A stretch of DNA of 5,913 nt. Source: Chloroflexota bacterium. Its GTDB lineage: Bacteria > Chloroflexota > Anaerolineae > UBA1429. Below, piece after piece: positions 1 to 5,783 of this stretch; positions within the stretch are counted from its first letter, which is position 1; every line of letters begins with the position of its first letter. Location of the stretch: NCBI GenBank assembly GCA_012515695.1, contig JAAYXX010000099.1, forward strand, positions 1 to 5,913. Direction: 5' to 3'. The notes under the pieces are model-generated. The model made no database searches and had not been told where the DNA came from. It was given only the letters and a program-made list of their open reading frames with translations. Both the position numbers and the translations under genes were made by a program.

Positions 1-39
1 CAGTTCGACTATCGGCACAGCGCTCTTGTCTATTGTCAT
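1..39 (-). CDS. 5' end of the next operon gene, probable ABC transporter ATPase (partial)
   Basis: Only the first 13 codons are inside the window, reading M-T-I-D-K-S-A-V-P-I-V-E-L and running off the left edge. The ATG at 39-37 is preceded by AGGA (50-47) with a 7-nt spacer, and it begins 30 nt after the stop of the permease gene, so it is almost certainly translated as the fourth gene of the operon. A short N-terminus ending in I-V-E-L is typical of MacB/LolD-type ABC ATPases, where it forms the first beta strand before the A-loop. No Walker motif is within view, so the function rests on context: a MacB-like permease without its own ATPase domain needs a separate ATPase, usually encoded next to it. 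The gene call is firm; the ATPase identity is inferred. Confidence 0.6.
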   Translation of the reverse strand, partial: MTIDKSAVPIVEL

Positions 40-69
40 GGGTATATCCTGTTCCTCATCTATGCTAAG

Positions 70-1368
70 CTACGCGTGCCGCAGGGCTTCTGTTGGCTGT
101 AGCAGGGCAGCATGCCAGGCCGGGTATAGACCGGCCAGGATGCCCACGGCGGAAGAAATGCCGACGGCGATCACCACAATATCCGGAGTTACGCTCACCA
201 TCCCTTGAAGCTCTTTGATCAGAGTGCTGGTGAGTTGCGACCCGGCAATGCCCAGCCCCAGGCCGAGCAGCCCTCCTAGCAGGGAGAGCAGCACCGCTTC
301 AGCCAGGAACTGCCCCAGGATGTCGCCACGGCGAGCGCCCATTGCCCGTCGCACGCCGATTTCGGCTGTGCGCTCGCTAACGCTTACCAGCATGATGTTC
401 ATCAGGCCGATACTGCCCACGATGAGCGAGATTCCGGCGATCAGCGACAGCACCAGCGTCATGATCTGGATCATCTGCGTTTGCTGCTCGCTCCAGGCCA
501 GCGTGTCGTACACGTTAAAGGTTTCCGGAGCGCCGGGGGTGGTGCCGCGCCGGGCGCGCAGGATGGTGGCGATCTGGGCTACGGCGTACTGGCGTTCTTT
601 GGGGTCGCGGCTATCTACCCGCATTGCCAGCATGTTGATCTTGGGGCTGCCCGGCTGGGCCAGCCGCAGGTGCGCGGTGCGCAGCGGAATCAACAAAGAC
701 CGCGACGTGCGTGTCCAGCTATCCGTGGGGCTTTCGATGACGCCTATGATGGTATAGTTCTGCGCCAGCGTTTGCCCGGCGATACGAATGACATGGCCCA
801 CCGGGTTGACGCCCTCGCCAAAGACATCATCGGCGAGTTGCTCATCAATGACCACCACAGGGGCGGCCGTATAGTCATCATAGTCGGTGATGAACCGGCC
901 ATGCAGCAATTCCCGCTTGAACACATGGAGGAATTCGGGCGTTACGCCCATGATCTGCCCGGATGGCATATACTCGCCCTGATAGATGGCCTGGCCCCAC
1001 GTTTCATAGATGGGGGCCACGCCGTTGACCTTGGTGGCGAGGCGGCGCAGAGCTTCTACGTCTGTGTCGGTTAGCGGGTCCTGGATGGTGGGGCCCATGG
1101 ATTCCATGCCGAACTGGCCTGCGGCTATGCCCATGGCAGTGCGCTCTATCAGTATAGGCCCGCCCCATGTCTCCATAGCCCGCGCCTCGACGATGCCGCT
1201 GCTCATATCCTCCAATTGCTTCTCGGTATAGCGGCGCAGCCCGCCGCCCAGCGACACGACGATGATCACGGCCCCGATGCCGATGATGATGCCCAGGGTG
1301 GTCAGCGCCGAGCGCAGCTTGCTAGAGCGCAGGCCCAGCAGGCCGAACCACATATTGATGATACGCAT
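70..1368 (-). CDS. MacB/FtsX-type ABC transporter permease
   Basis: A 432-residue membrane protein of the MacB/YknZ permease type. Residues 21-43 form the first membrane segment, preceded by the typical K-L-R-S-A-L-T-T-L-G-I-I-I-G-I motif. Residues about 44-300 are the large extracytoplasmic MacB_PCD domain. Three further membrane segments lie near 303-328, 351-378 and 396-417 (FtsX domain). The conserved cytoplasmic motif E-R-T-A-E-I-G-V-R-R-A-M-G-A follows the second segment at 332-345, and the C-terminus has the family ending G-L-Y-P-A-W-H-A-A..P-T-E-A-L-R. Length is normal for a permease without a fused ATPase. Such permeases work as dimers and use ATP hydrolysis to move the extracytoplasmic domains (mechanotransmission) rather than carry substrate through the membrane. 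The ATG start has AGGAGG 6 nt upstream, and that site overlaps the stop codon of the preceding adaptor gene, which implies translational coupling. The substrate cannot be read from the sequence; antibiotics, peptides and lipopeptides are known for the family. Confidence 0.92.
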   Translation of the reverse strand: MRIINMWFGLLGLRSSKLRSALTTLGIIIGIGAVIIVVSLGGGLRRYTEKQLEDMSSGIVEARAMETWGGPILIERTAMGIAAGQFGMESMGPTIQDPLTDTDVEALRRLATKVNGVAPIYETWGQAIYQGEYMPSGQIMGVTPEFLHVFKRELLHGRFITDYDDYTAAPVVVIDEQLADDVFGEGVNPVGHVIRIAGQTLAQNYTIIGVIESPTDSWTRTSRSLLIPLRTAHLRLAQPGSPKINMLAMRVDSRDPKERQYAVAQIATILRARRGTTPGAPETFNVYDTLAWSEQQTQMIQIMTLVLSLIAGISLIVGSIGLMNIMLVSVSERTAEIGVRRAMGARRGDILGQFLAEAVLLSLLGGLLGLGLGIAGSQLTSTLIKELQGMVSVTPDIVVIAVGISSAVGILAGLYPAWHAALLQPTEALRHA

Positions 1369-1374
1369 GCCTAG

Positions 1375-1380
1375 CCTCCT
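1375..1380 (-). promoter_or_regulatory. Shine-Dalgarno site of the permease gene, overlapping the upstream stop codon
   Basis: The minus strand reads AGGAGG here, 6 nt before the ATG at 1368. The site shares bases with the TAG stop (1381-1379) of the adaptor gene, so a ribosome finishing the adaptor sits directly on the permease start. This fixes the permease start and argues for coupled translation. Confidence 0.85.
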
Positions 1381-3031
1381 ATCCTATATAGACCCCACCG
1401 CGGTAGGGCCCCCATAGCATCATTCGGACGGTCTGGCCTTCGCTGACGCCCTCGATGATCTCGACGTTGATGCCGTCACTCACTCCCAGTTCTACGGGCT
1501 GGTTGGTGACCTTGTCCCCCTCGACGATCATCACAAAGGGGCCATCTATGCCATACTGGATGGCGGCCACCGGCAGCAGCAGCACGTCTTCTCTTACGCC
1601 TTGCGGGATTCGGATATTGGCCGACATCCCCTGGCGCACAGGAAGCTCGCTCTGGAAGCTGATGGTTGTGTCGTACAGCGTCATGCCGTTCTCATATTTG
1701 CCATAGCGCGGGATTTCCTCCACGCGCCCAGCGATCTCTGTTTCAGGGCCAAAGGCGTCGAACGTGATGGTTACTGGCATGCCTGCTTCGGCCCGGACGA
1801 CATCCAGTTCGTTCAGTCGCGCAATGACTTGTAGCGCTGAATCGTCCGAGATGGTAACCATCTTGGTGCCAGTGGACGCGACGGTATCGGCCACGGCGTT
1901 GACCTCGATGACTGTTCCGGCAAAGGGAGCCACGAGGGTGGCTTCTGCCAGAGCGACCTCGGCCTGTTGGACAGCGTACTCGGCTTTGAGGATGTCGGCC
2001 TCGGCTTGGGCCAGTTCCACCGGGTCGGTCTCGCCGTCGAGGGTTGCCAGTTGCTCTTCCAGGCCGATGATAGCAGCGTCGAGCGTCTGGATGGAGGCCA
2101 CCAACTTGGCGCGCTCTACGGCGGGGCTGCCCAGGGCGATCTCTTGATCGAGCTTGGCGAGGGCGCGCTCGGCCTGGACCACCTGAAGCCGCGCAGCCCG
2201 CACTTCCATATCGTGGGCCAGCTTGGCGTTTTCCAGGTCTTGTTCACGGGCCAGCATGTCGAGACGCAAGAGCCATTCCTTGTCCCGGTCTACCTCGCTG
2301 GGGTTTTGGATGGTCACATAAGGGCCGTGTTCTACTTCGGCGATGTTGTACACCCACTGGAGATGCTCGATCTGCTTTTGATAGGCTTCGCTATTTTCCA
2401 GGCTGTTGAGTTTGGCCCGGGCGTCGTTCAGCGCGGCGAGCGCCTCGGCGCGCTGGGCCTGGGGCGTGCCCTGCCCGGCATCGAACGCGTCCAGCGCGCG
2501 CTGGGCCGCAGCCCTGTTGGACTTGGCCTCGGCAAGCTGTGCCTTTAGCTCAAACTCGCGGACGGGGTCGGGCTTGCTGAGTTCTTCCAGGGCATCCTGT
2601 GCCTGCTGTAGCTTGTCGCGAGCAGTAGCCAGATTGCGTTCCAGGGCGGCTCTGTCTAGCTCTACAAGGGGTTGCCCCTCCTCGACGAGCAGACCGGGCA
2701 TGGCGTGCACGGCCAGGATGCGCTCGCTGGCGAAACGAAAGGCCAGCGTTTCGGTGCGCAAGGGTTGAACCTGTCCAAAGACCGTCACGGTCTCGACTAT
2801 GTCGCCGCGTTCGACAACAACGTCCTGGGTGTCTACGTTCGGGCCGCCGATCACGCCGCCAGTGGCTGTCTCAAAAGCCGAACGGATGCGGGTGTAGAGA
2901 AAGGCGCTCGCCCCAAGCAGTATCAAGACGATTATCAGACATCCGACGCCGGCGATTCTCTTGGGGTTAAAGAAAGCGCGCCGGTTTCGCTTGGTTGTAC
3001 GCATGGGCTGTTCCTTCAATGGGATGGACAC
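1379..3031 (-). CDS. HlyD/MacA-family membrane-fusion (adaptor) protein, transmembrane-anchored
   Basis: A 550-residue adaptor of the HlyD/MacA/YknX family. A basic N-terminus (R-T-T-K-R-N-R-R, R25) precedes one membrane segment at about 27-46, giving an N-in, C-out topology. The first lipoyl half is at about 77-126 (ending P-L-V-E-L-D). A long alpha-helical hairpin spans about 127-363, with its turn near 234-253 (H-G-P-Y..N-P-S-E-V-D). The second lipoyl half starts A-T-L-V-A-P-F-A-G-T-V-I-E-V at 364. A beta-barrel domain (about 402-475) and a membrane-proximal domain (about 480-540) follow. The GTG start at 3031 has AGGAGG 11 nt upstream inside the last codons of the previous gene. An alternative ATG at 3004 (nine codons in) has AAGGAA at better spacing and begins exactly at the basic segment, so the true start may be 3004. 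It lies 3 nt after the first adaptor gene and 10 nt before the permease. It is a diverged relative of its neighbour, not a recent duplicate. Confidence 0.9.
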   Translation of the reverse strand: MSIPLKEQPMRTTKRNRRAFFNPKRIAGVGCLIIVLILLGASAFLYTRIRSAFETATGGVIGGPNVDTQDVVVERGDIVETVTVFGQVQPLRTETLAFRFASERILAVHAMPGLLVEEGQPLVELDRAALERNLATARDKLQQAQDALEELSKPDPVREFELKAQLAEAKSNRAAAQRALDAFDAGQGTPQAQRAEALAALNDARAKLNSLENSEAYQKQIEHLQWVYNIAEVEHGPYVTIQNPSEVDRDKEWLLRLDMLAREQDLENAKLAHDMEVRAARLQVVQAERALAKLDQEIALGSPAVERAKLVASIQTLDAAIIGLEEQLATLDGETDPVELAQAEADILKAEYAVQQAEVALAEATLVAPFAGTVIEVNAVADTVASTGTKMVTISDDSALQVIARLNELDVVRAEAGMPVTITFDAFGPETEIAGRVEEIPRYGKYENGMTLYDTTISFQSELPVRQGMSANIRIPQGVREDVLLLPVAAIQYGIDGPFVMIVEGDKVTNQPVELGVSDGINVEIIEGVSEGQTVRMMLWGPYRGGVYIG

Positions 3032-3034
3032 GGA

Positions 3035-4648
3035 CTATTTTACCTCCTCTACTGGTACGGGGGCAGCACCGGGCGCGGTCATGTCGCCGGGTGCGATCTC
3101 TGCGCCATCCTCTGTGGGCGGCTGGAGGCTGATGGGCACCTGGACGATCTGCCCTTCTTCCAGGCCCGAGATGATTTCGGCGACGATCCCGTCATTCAAC
3201 CCAACCTCTACCGGTTGATCCTGCCAGGTTCCGTCTGGCTGTTGGACGGTGACGGCCATCCCGCGACGCCCATAGTGCAGGGCGGCGATGGGGACGGTGA
3301 GCACGCCGTCTTTTTCGCCTACCAGCACGCGGATGGTGGCCATCATGCCGGGCATGACCTGTTGTTCAGGGTTCTCTTCGAGGACTACGCGGACTTGGTA
3401 ATATACCATGCCGCTGGAGGACTGGCCGCGGGCGTCCACGTTGGTGACCTTGCCCATGACGAACTTGCCGGGGTAAGCCTCCAGGGAGACGCGCACCTCC
3501 TGATCCACCGCCATGTTGACCACATCTACCTCGCTGACCTGGGCGTCGATGTATAGCGAGCTGGTGTCGGCCATATAGATGATGGGGTCACCAGCCTTGA
3601 TCCAGTTATCGGTCTGCGCATAGACCTGGAAAATGACCCCACTGATGGGAGCGCGCAGGGTCGAAGCGTCAATATTGGCCTGGATGGTTTCGACTTTGGC
3701 TGCGGCCGCATCGTAGGCGGTTTGGGCGCGTTCCAGCGCGTCCGAGGCGGGGCCTTTGTGGAGTTGTTCCAGGCGCGCCTTGGTTTCTTCGTAGGAGGCC
3801 AGCGCCTTCTCATAGCTGAGGCGTTCGGCGGCCAGGCTGTCTATTTCGCCAGAGCGGGCGCGCTGCAACTCTTGTTGGGCCAGAGTCAGCGCTTGCTGGG
3901 CGTCGGTGACTTTTTGGCGTGCCAAACGCAAAGTCTCAGAGCGGGCGGCGCGGGCTGCTTGCAGGTTTCGCTGGGCTGCATCGAGGGCTTTTTGCGCCTC
4001 AGCAGCGTCTTCGGGCTTGGCATCGCGCACGGCGCGCTGGAAGAAGGCTTCGTCGTATTCCAGGCGGCGGATTTCGATCTGGTTGGCGTTCAATTCCTGT
4101 TGGGCCAACTGATCCTGGGCCAGTTGGAGGGCGGCCTGTTTGTCGGCCACTTCTTGTTCCAGCCGGGTAAGGCCCATCTTGGTGGCCAGGTCGAGTTTGA
4201 GCTTGGCGTCGGCGACGAGGTATTCCGCATAAGCCAACTGGGCCTCAGCCTGGGCGATGTCTGCCTTAGAGGGGGGCTGCTGTGCTGCCTGGAGTTGGGC
4301 CTCGGCGACGCGCAGATCAGCCTGCGCCTCGCGGAGTTGGCTTTCCAGGTCGGTGGTGTCAAGCTGTACAAGCGCGTCTCCCTCTTGCACAACCTGGCCC
4401 TTTTGCACCATCACTTCCTTGACGCGCCCTCCGGTAGTGACAAAGGCCAGTTCGCGCGCATCGAGGGGGGAGATCTGGCCCACCGCCTGCACCACGCGGG
4501 TAATCTTGCCGCGTGAGACGGTGGTCGTGGGCATCTCCCATTCCCCAGAGGACTGAGCAGGCATGGGCAACAGGTCACAGCCTGACAGCACCATCAAGGT
4601 AGAGAGCAATGCCAAAGCAATTAGATACAGGCGTTTCTTGGTATTCAC
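3035..4648 (-). CDS. HlyD/MacA-family adaptor, predicted lipoprotein
   Basis: From the GTG at 4648 this is a 537-residue protein. It opens with a classic lipoprotein signal: basic N-T-K-K-R, a hydrophobic stretch (7-22), and lipobox L-S-G-C with the modified Cys at 24. The first lipoyl half is at about 47-98 (G-K-I-T-R-V-V..G-D-A-L-V-Q-L-D). A very Ala/Gln/Glu-rich alpha-helical hairpin spans about 101-327, with kinks at P-P-S-K (125-128) and K-G-P-A-S (298-302) and a turn near K-P-E-D (211-214). The second lipoyl half begins L-R-A-P-I-S-G-V-I at 331. Beta-barrel (about 368-442) and membrane-proximal (about 447-505) domains follow, then a Pro/Ala/Glu-rich tail. The reading frame stays open upstream to 4795, but the GTG start is preferred: AGGAGA sits 6 nt upstream, it places the signal peptide at the N-terminus, and the likely promoter lies between. 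An ATG at 4681 is a weaker alternative. First gene of the exporter operon; it would bind the permease and help form the extracytoplasmic channel. Confidence 0.9.
   Translation of the reverse strand: MNTKKRLYLIALALLSTLMVLSGCDLLPMPAQSSGEWEMPTTTVSRGKITRVVQAVGQISPLDARELAFVTTGGRVKEVMVQKGQVVQEGDALVQLDTTDLESQLREAQADLRVAEAQLQAAQQPPSKADIAQAEAQLAYAEYLVADAKLKLDLATKMGLTRLEQEVADKQAALQLAQDQLAQQELNANQIEIRRLEYDEAFFQRAVRDAKPEDAAEAQKALDAAQRNLQAARAARSETLRLARQKVTDAQQALTLAQQELQRARSGEIDSLAAERLSYEKALASYEETKARLEQLHKGPASDALERAQTAYDAAAAKVETIQANIDASTLRAPISGVIFQVYAQTDNWIKAGDPIIYMADTSSLYIDAQVSEVDVVNMAVDQEVRVSLEAYPGKFVMGKVTNVDARGQSSSGMVYYQVRVVLEENPEQQVMPGMMATIRVLVGEKDGVLTVPIAALHYGRRGMAVTVQQPDGTWQDQPVEVGLNDGIVAEIISGLEEGQIVQVPISLQPPTEDGAEIAPGDMTAPGAAPVPVEEVK
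3042..3049 (-). promoter_or_regulatory. Shine-Dalgarno site for the second adaptor, embedded in the upstream coding end
   Basis: The minus strand reads GAGGAGGT here, which also encodes the Glu-Glu-Val just before the last residue (Lys) of the lipoprotein adaptor. It lies 11 nt upstream of the GTG at 3031, a slightly long spacing. It supports the GTG start and coupled translation, but the internal ATG at 3004 with its own AAGGAA remains possible. Confidence 0.6.
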
Positions 4649-4654
4649 GTACAC

Positions 4655-4660
4655 TCTCCT
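4655..4660 (-). promoter_or_regulatory. Shine-Dalgarno site deciding the GTG start of the lipoprotein adaptor
   Basis: The minus strand reads AGGAGA here, 6 nt before GTG 4648. Together with the lipoprotein signal peptide that begins exactly at this GTG, it argues against the longer reading frame that stays open to 4795. Confidence 0.8.
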
Positions 4661-4726
4661 GAAGAACAGCGGGGACTGCATGAAGCAGACCGCCTTGACC
4701 AGAATAGTATGGAGACAGCATTGGTT

Positions 4727-4754
4727 ATTATAGGCGGCCGGGCTGGCCGCGCAA
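4727..4754 (-). promoter_or_regulatory. Candidate promoter of the exporter operon
   Basis: The minus strand has a perfect -10 hexamer TATAAT at 4732-4727 and TTGCGC at 4754-4749 as a weak -35, with a 16-bp spacer. Initiation near 4720 would leave a leader of about 70 nt before the GTG at 4648. The -35 matches the consensus only in TTG, so the strength, or an activator requirement, is uncertain. It is the only good leftward promoter seen close upstream of the operon. Confidence 0.45.
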
Positions 4755-4848
4755 CCATCGATTGATATACGCCAAATGGCCGCCAAAAGTTCCATGCGAG
4801 GGGCAGCGCGGTGGCCGCGACTGCGCCGTTGGCGGGGCTGACCCGCTT

Positions 4849-4876
4849 TTGACAGATGGCGAGTTCTCCTTATACT
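4849..4876 (+). promoter_or_regulatory. Rightward sigma-70-type promoter-like site (P0)
   Basis: TTGACA at 4849-4854 and TATACT at 4871-4876 are separated by 16 bp. The flanks resemble the last promoter of the array (P7): both read CTTTTGACA and TATACTCT. Initiation would fall near 4881-4883, transcribing the GC-rich structured segment that follows. Confidence 0.5.
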
Positions 4877-4882
4877 CTCTAC

Positions 4883-5030
4883 CCTTGCCCCAGCGCCGGT
4901 TGGCGCATTGGCAGCGGGCGCCTGCGCCTGATAGGTGTGCCCGGTATCGGGCCGCCCCCCCCCCTGGCGGCCAGGCGCGGCGCAGTATGCGCGGGTTCGC
5001 GCGCTTGGAATGCGCTACTGTCTGCCCTTG
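4883..5030 (+). other. GC-rich run of stem-loops with a C10 tract (possible structured leader or ncRNA)
   Basis: Downstream of P0 several compact inverted repeats follow each other: GCGCC/GGCGC with loop GGTT (4893-4906), a 6-bp stem at 4915-4930 with loop CCTG (one G-T pair), GCCCG/CGGGC with loop GTAT (4939-4952), GGCCGCC/GGCGGCC around the C-run (4950-4972, overlapping the previous stem by 3 nt), and GCGCG/CGCGC with loop GGTT (4989-5002). The C10 homopolymer is at 4955-4964. No T-rich terminator tail follows. I recognise no known RNA family here, and GC-rich DNA makes short stems likely by chance. Confidence 0.3.
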
Positions 5031-5079
5031 AACCTCCGAAATAGGATGAGCGAATGCCGAGTGCCTATGTAGAGGTGTG

Positions 5080-5102
5080 GGTAAATTTGACATAATGTTA
5101 CC
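5080..5102. repeat. Inverted repeat around the P1 -35 box
   Basis: Left arm GGTAAATT (5080-5087) pairs with AAT and TTACC (5094-5096 and 5098-5102), with a single unpaired G at 5097. That makes eight base pairs, with the core TGACAT as the loop. Confidence 0.6.
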
Positions 5103-5114
5103 AGCGTGTATACT
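5087..5114 (+). promoter_or_regulatory. Promoter P1 of the array
   Basis: TTGACA (5087-5092), 16-bp spacer, TATACT (5109-5114). The -35 lies in the shared 12-mer ATTTGACATAAT. Likely start near 5120. Confidence 0.65.
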
Positions 5115-5150
5115 ACCCGATGTTAACAAGACAATACAGCACAGCAGCGA

Positions 5151-5179
5151 GCGTCTATGCACACAAGCAGCCCAGACGC
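5151..5179 (+). other. Stem-loop between P1 and P2
   Basis: GCGTCT (5151-5156) and AGACGC (5174-5179) form a perfect 6-bp stem with a 17-nt loop, about 30 nt into the transcript expected from P1. No T-tract follows. Confidence 0.3.
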
Positions 5180-5190
5180 CAGGTGCGAAA

Positions 5191-5214
5191 GTATATATTT
5201 GACATAATATATAC
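5191..5214. repeat. Perfect 9-bp inverted repeat around the P2 -35 box
   Basis: GTATATATT (5191-5199) and AATATATAC (5206-5214) flank the 6-nt core TGACAT. The dyad centre lies between A and C of TTGACA, the same register as in the P3 unit. Confidence 0.75.
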
Positions 5215-5226
5215 GATCTGTATAAT
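5199..5226 (+). promoter_or_regulatory. Promoter P2 of the array, full consensus
   Basis: TTGACA (5199-5204), 16-bp spacer, TATAAT (5221-5226). Five bases after the -10 comes CAT (5232-5234), the classic start triplet with A at +1. Every consensus base of both hexamers is present. Confidence 0.8.
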
Positions 5227-5233
5227 ACAGACA

Positions 5234-5271
5234 TCGATCATCGCGGTAACAGAGTTCACCCAGATGATCGA
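5234..5271 (+). other. Perfect 9-bp stem-loop in the P2 transcript
   Basis: TCGATCATC (5234-5242) and GATGATCGA (5263-5271) pair perfectly across a 20-nt loop. The loop itself has GGT/ACC ends (5245-5247, 5258-5260) that extend the stack. It would lie at the very 5' end of the RNA from P2. There is no poly-T tail, so it is not an intrinsic terminator. Confidence 0.5.
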
Positions 5272-5290
5272 GCGCAGGGGGTAGCAGAGC

Positions 5291-5310
5291 GCATATTTGA
5301 CGTGATATGC
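5291..5310. repeat. Inverted repeat around the P3 -35 box
   Basis: GCATAT (5291-5296) and ATATGC (5305-5310) flank TTGACGTG, in the same register as the P2 dyad. The outermost pair is GC where P2 has its own, different arm sequence. Confidence 0.6.
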
Positions 5311-5325
5311 AAAAATACGTAGAAT
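5297..5325 (+). promoter_or_regulatory. Promoter P3 of the array
   Basis: TTGACG (5297-5302), 17-bp spacer, TAGAAT (5320-5325), one mismatch in each hexamer. CAT follows after five bases (5331-5333), and the initial transcribed sequence resembles those of units 4 and 5. Confidence 0.55.
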
Positions 5326-5370
5326 ACCTTCATTAACACGTGATCTGCGGATAATCCAGGTAAAAATCAA

Positions 5371-5420
5371 GTAGACAGCAAAGGATATTTGATATTTACT
5401 GTCTACATCCACATCAACAC
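5371..5420 (+). repeat. Decayed unit 4 of the array (dyad kept, promoter lost)
   Basis: GTAGACAG (5371-5378) and CTGTCTAC (5399-5406) form a perfect 8-bp inverted repeat, with three further pairs (AAA/TTT) beyond one mismatch. Its loop holds ATTTGATA, a degraded form of ATTTGACA, and no acceptable -10 lies 16-18 bp downstream. The following CATCAACACGCGATCTG (from 5412) matches the start region of P3 and P5, which identifies it as a former promoter unit. Confidence 0.5.
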
Positions 5421-5421
5421 G

Positions 5422-5440
5422 CGATCTGGCCCCAAGATCG
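5422..5440 (+). other. Stem-loop between units 4 and 5
   Basis: CGATCT (5422-5427) and AGATCG (5435-5440) form a perfect 6-bp stem with a 7-nt loop. The left arm is part of the GATCTG motif shared by the initial regions of several units. Confidence 0.3.
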
Positions 5441-5501
5441 GAGAGTGCAGCAGACGGGAAAAGACATCTGTAGCCTTGAGGCCAGGCGAGCAGTCGTGTA
5501 G

Positions 5502-5541
5502 GTATCTCAATTACATTTGACATAATATGTGAATTGAGTAC
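5502..5541. repeat. Long imperfect inverted repeat around the P5 -35 box
   Basis: GTA, CTCAATT and ACAT on the left (5502-5504, 5506-5512, 5513-5516) pair with ATGT, AATTGAG and TAC on the right (5527-5530, 5532-5538, 5539-5541). That is fourteen base pairs with single-base bulges at 5505 and 5531. The -35 box TTGACA is in the loop. This is the longest dyad of the array. Confidence 0.7.
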
Positions 5542-5544
5542 ACT
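5517..5544 (+). promoter_or_regulatory. Promoter P5 of the array
   Basis: TTGACA (5517-5522), 16-bp spacer, TACACT (5539-5544). CAT follows after five bases (5550-5552). The -10 overlaps the right end of the dyad. Confidence 0.62.
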
Positions 5545-5568
5545 ATTTACATGAACATGCGGTCTGAT

Positions 5569-5599
5569 CTCCGTTCTGCGGGTTTCCCGCGTTGCGGAG
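5569..5599 (+). other. Strong GC-rich stem-loop in the P5 transcript
   Basis: CTCCGT pairs with GCGGAG (one G-T), then after a 2x2 internal loop TGCGGG pairs with CCCGCG (one T-G) around a TTT loop. Twelve pairs in 31 nt, starting about 18 nt after the expected start. The sequence after it (GCGAAAC) is not T-rich, so it is not an intrinsic terminator. Confidence 0.5.
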
Positions 5600-5657
5600 G
5601 CGAAACAATCTGCAACTTTCGCAAGGGACACTTGTGAGTGTGCAGAAAAAGCCTGAT

Positions 5658-5684
5658 CGCATGATTTGACAAGCGAATCAAGCG
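5658..5684. repeat. Inverted repeat around the P6 -35 box
   Basis: CGC plus TGATTTG (5658-5660, 5662-5668) pair with CGAATCA plus GCG (5674-5680, 5682-5684). There is one A/A mismatch (5661/5681), one T-G pair, and the 5-nt loop ACAAG. The centre is about 1.5 bp to the right of that in P2. Confidence 0.55.
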
Positions 5685-5693
5685 GAGTATAAT
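5666..5693 (+). promoter_or_regulatory. Promoter P6 of the array, full consensus
   Basis: TTGACA (5666-5671), 16-bp spacer, TATAAT (5688-5693): both hexamers perfect. Unlike P2, P3, P5 and P7 it lacks CAT at the start position. Confidence 0.78.
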
Positions 5694-5704
5694 CACCGCT
5701 TGTG

Positions 5705-5745
5705 CCTGACGGGAATGACAGCGAGATTCGGTGTAGCCCGCCAGG
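5705..5745 (+). other. Stem-loop in the P6 transcript
   Basis: CCTGaCGGG (5705-5713) and CCCGcCAGG (5737-5745) give eight pairs with one central A/C mismatch and a 23-nt loop. It begins a few bases after the expected start of P6. Confidence 0.35.
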
Positions 5746-5783
5746 AAACGATGCGGGGGAGTGTGAGCTTCCAGAAGTGACTT

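Larger units (their letters stand above)
4755..5079. other. Non-coding GC-rich spacer between the exporter operon and the promoter array
   Basis: No reading frame here has a convincing start, Shine-Dalgarno site or protein-like composition. The stretch contains one rightward promoter-like site (4849-4876) and a run of GC-rich stem-loops with a C10 tract; both are described separately. The last 40 bases before 5080 show nothing I recognise. Confidence 0.6.

Noticed and set aside
3722..4516. 264-codon plus-strand open frame opposite the first adaptor
   Set aside because: It is a shadow of the Ala/Gln/Leu-rich coiled-coil coding region on the other strand; the same holds for long plus-strand frames at 481-1074 and 2672-3556.
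4649..4795. N-terminal extension of the lipoprotein adaptor to an ATG at 4795
   Set aside because: It would bury the signal peptide behind 49 residues and place the start upstream of the likely -10; the GTG at 4648 has a good Shine-Dalgarno site and a proper lipoprotein signal.
4890..4970. tRNA-like look (ATTGGCAGCGGGCGCCTG resembles a D-arm)
   Set aside because: No acceptor-stem pairing, no proper T-arm with TTCRA and no anticodon arm in register could be assembled.
4987..5031. 14-residue open frame starting ATG at 4987, downstream of P0
   Set aside because: No Shine-Dalgarno site, the start lies inside a hairpin, and nothing supports translation.
4728..5234. 168-codon open frame on the minus strand upstream of the exporter operon
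   Set aside because: It overlaps the operon promoter, the GC-rich hairpins and P1-P2, has no family features, and owes its length to GC-rich sequence.
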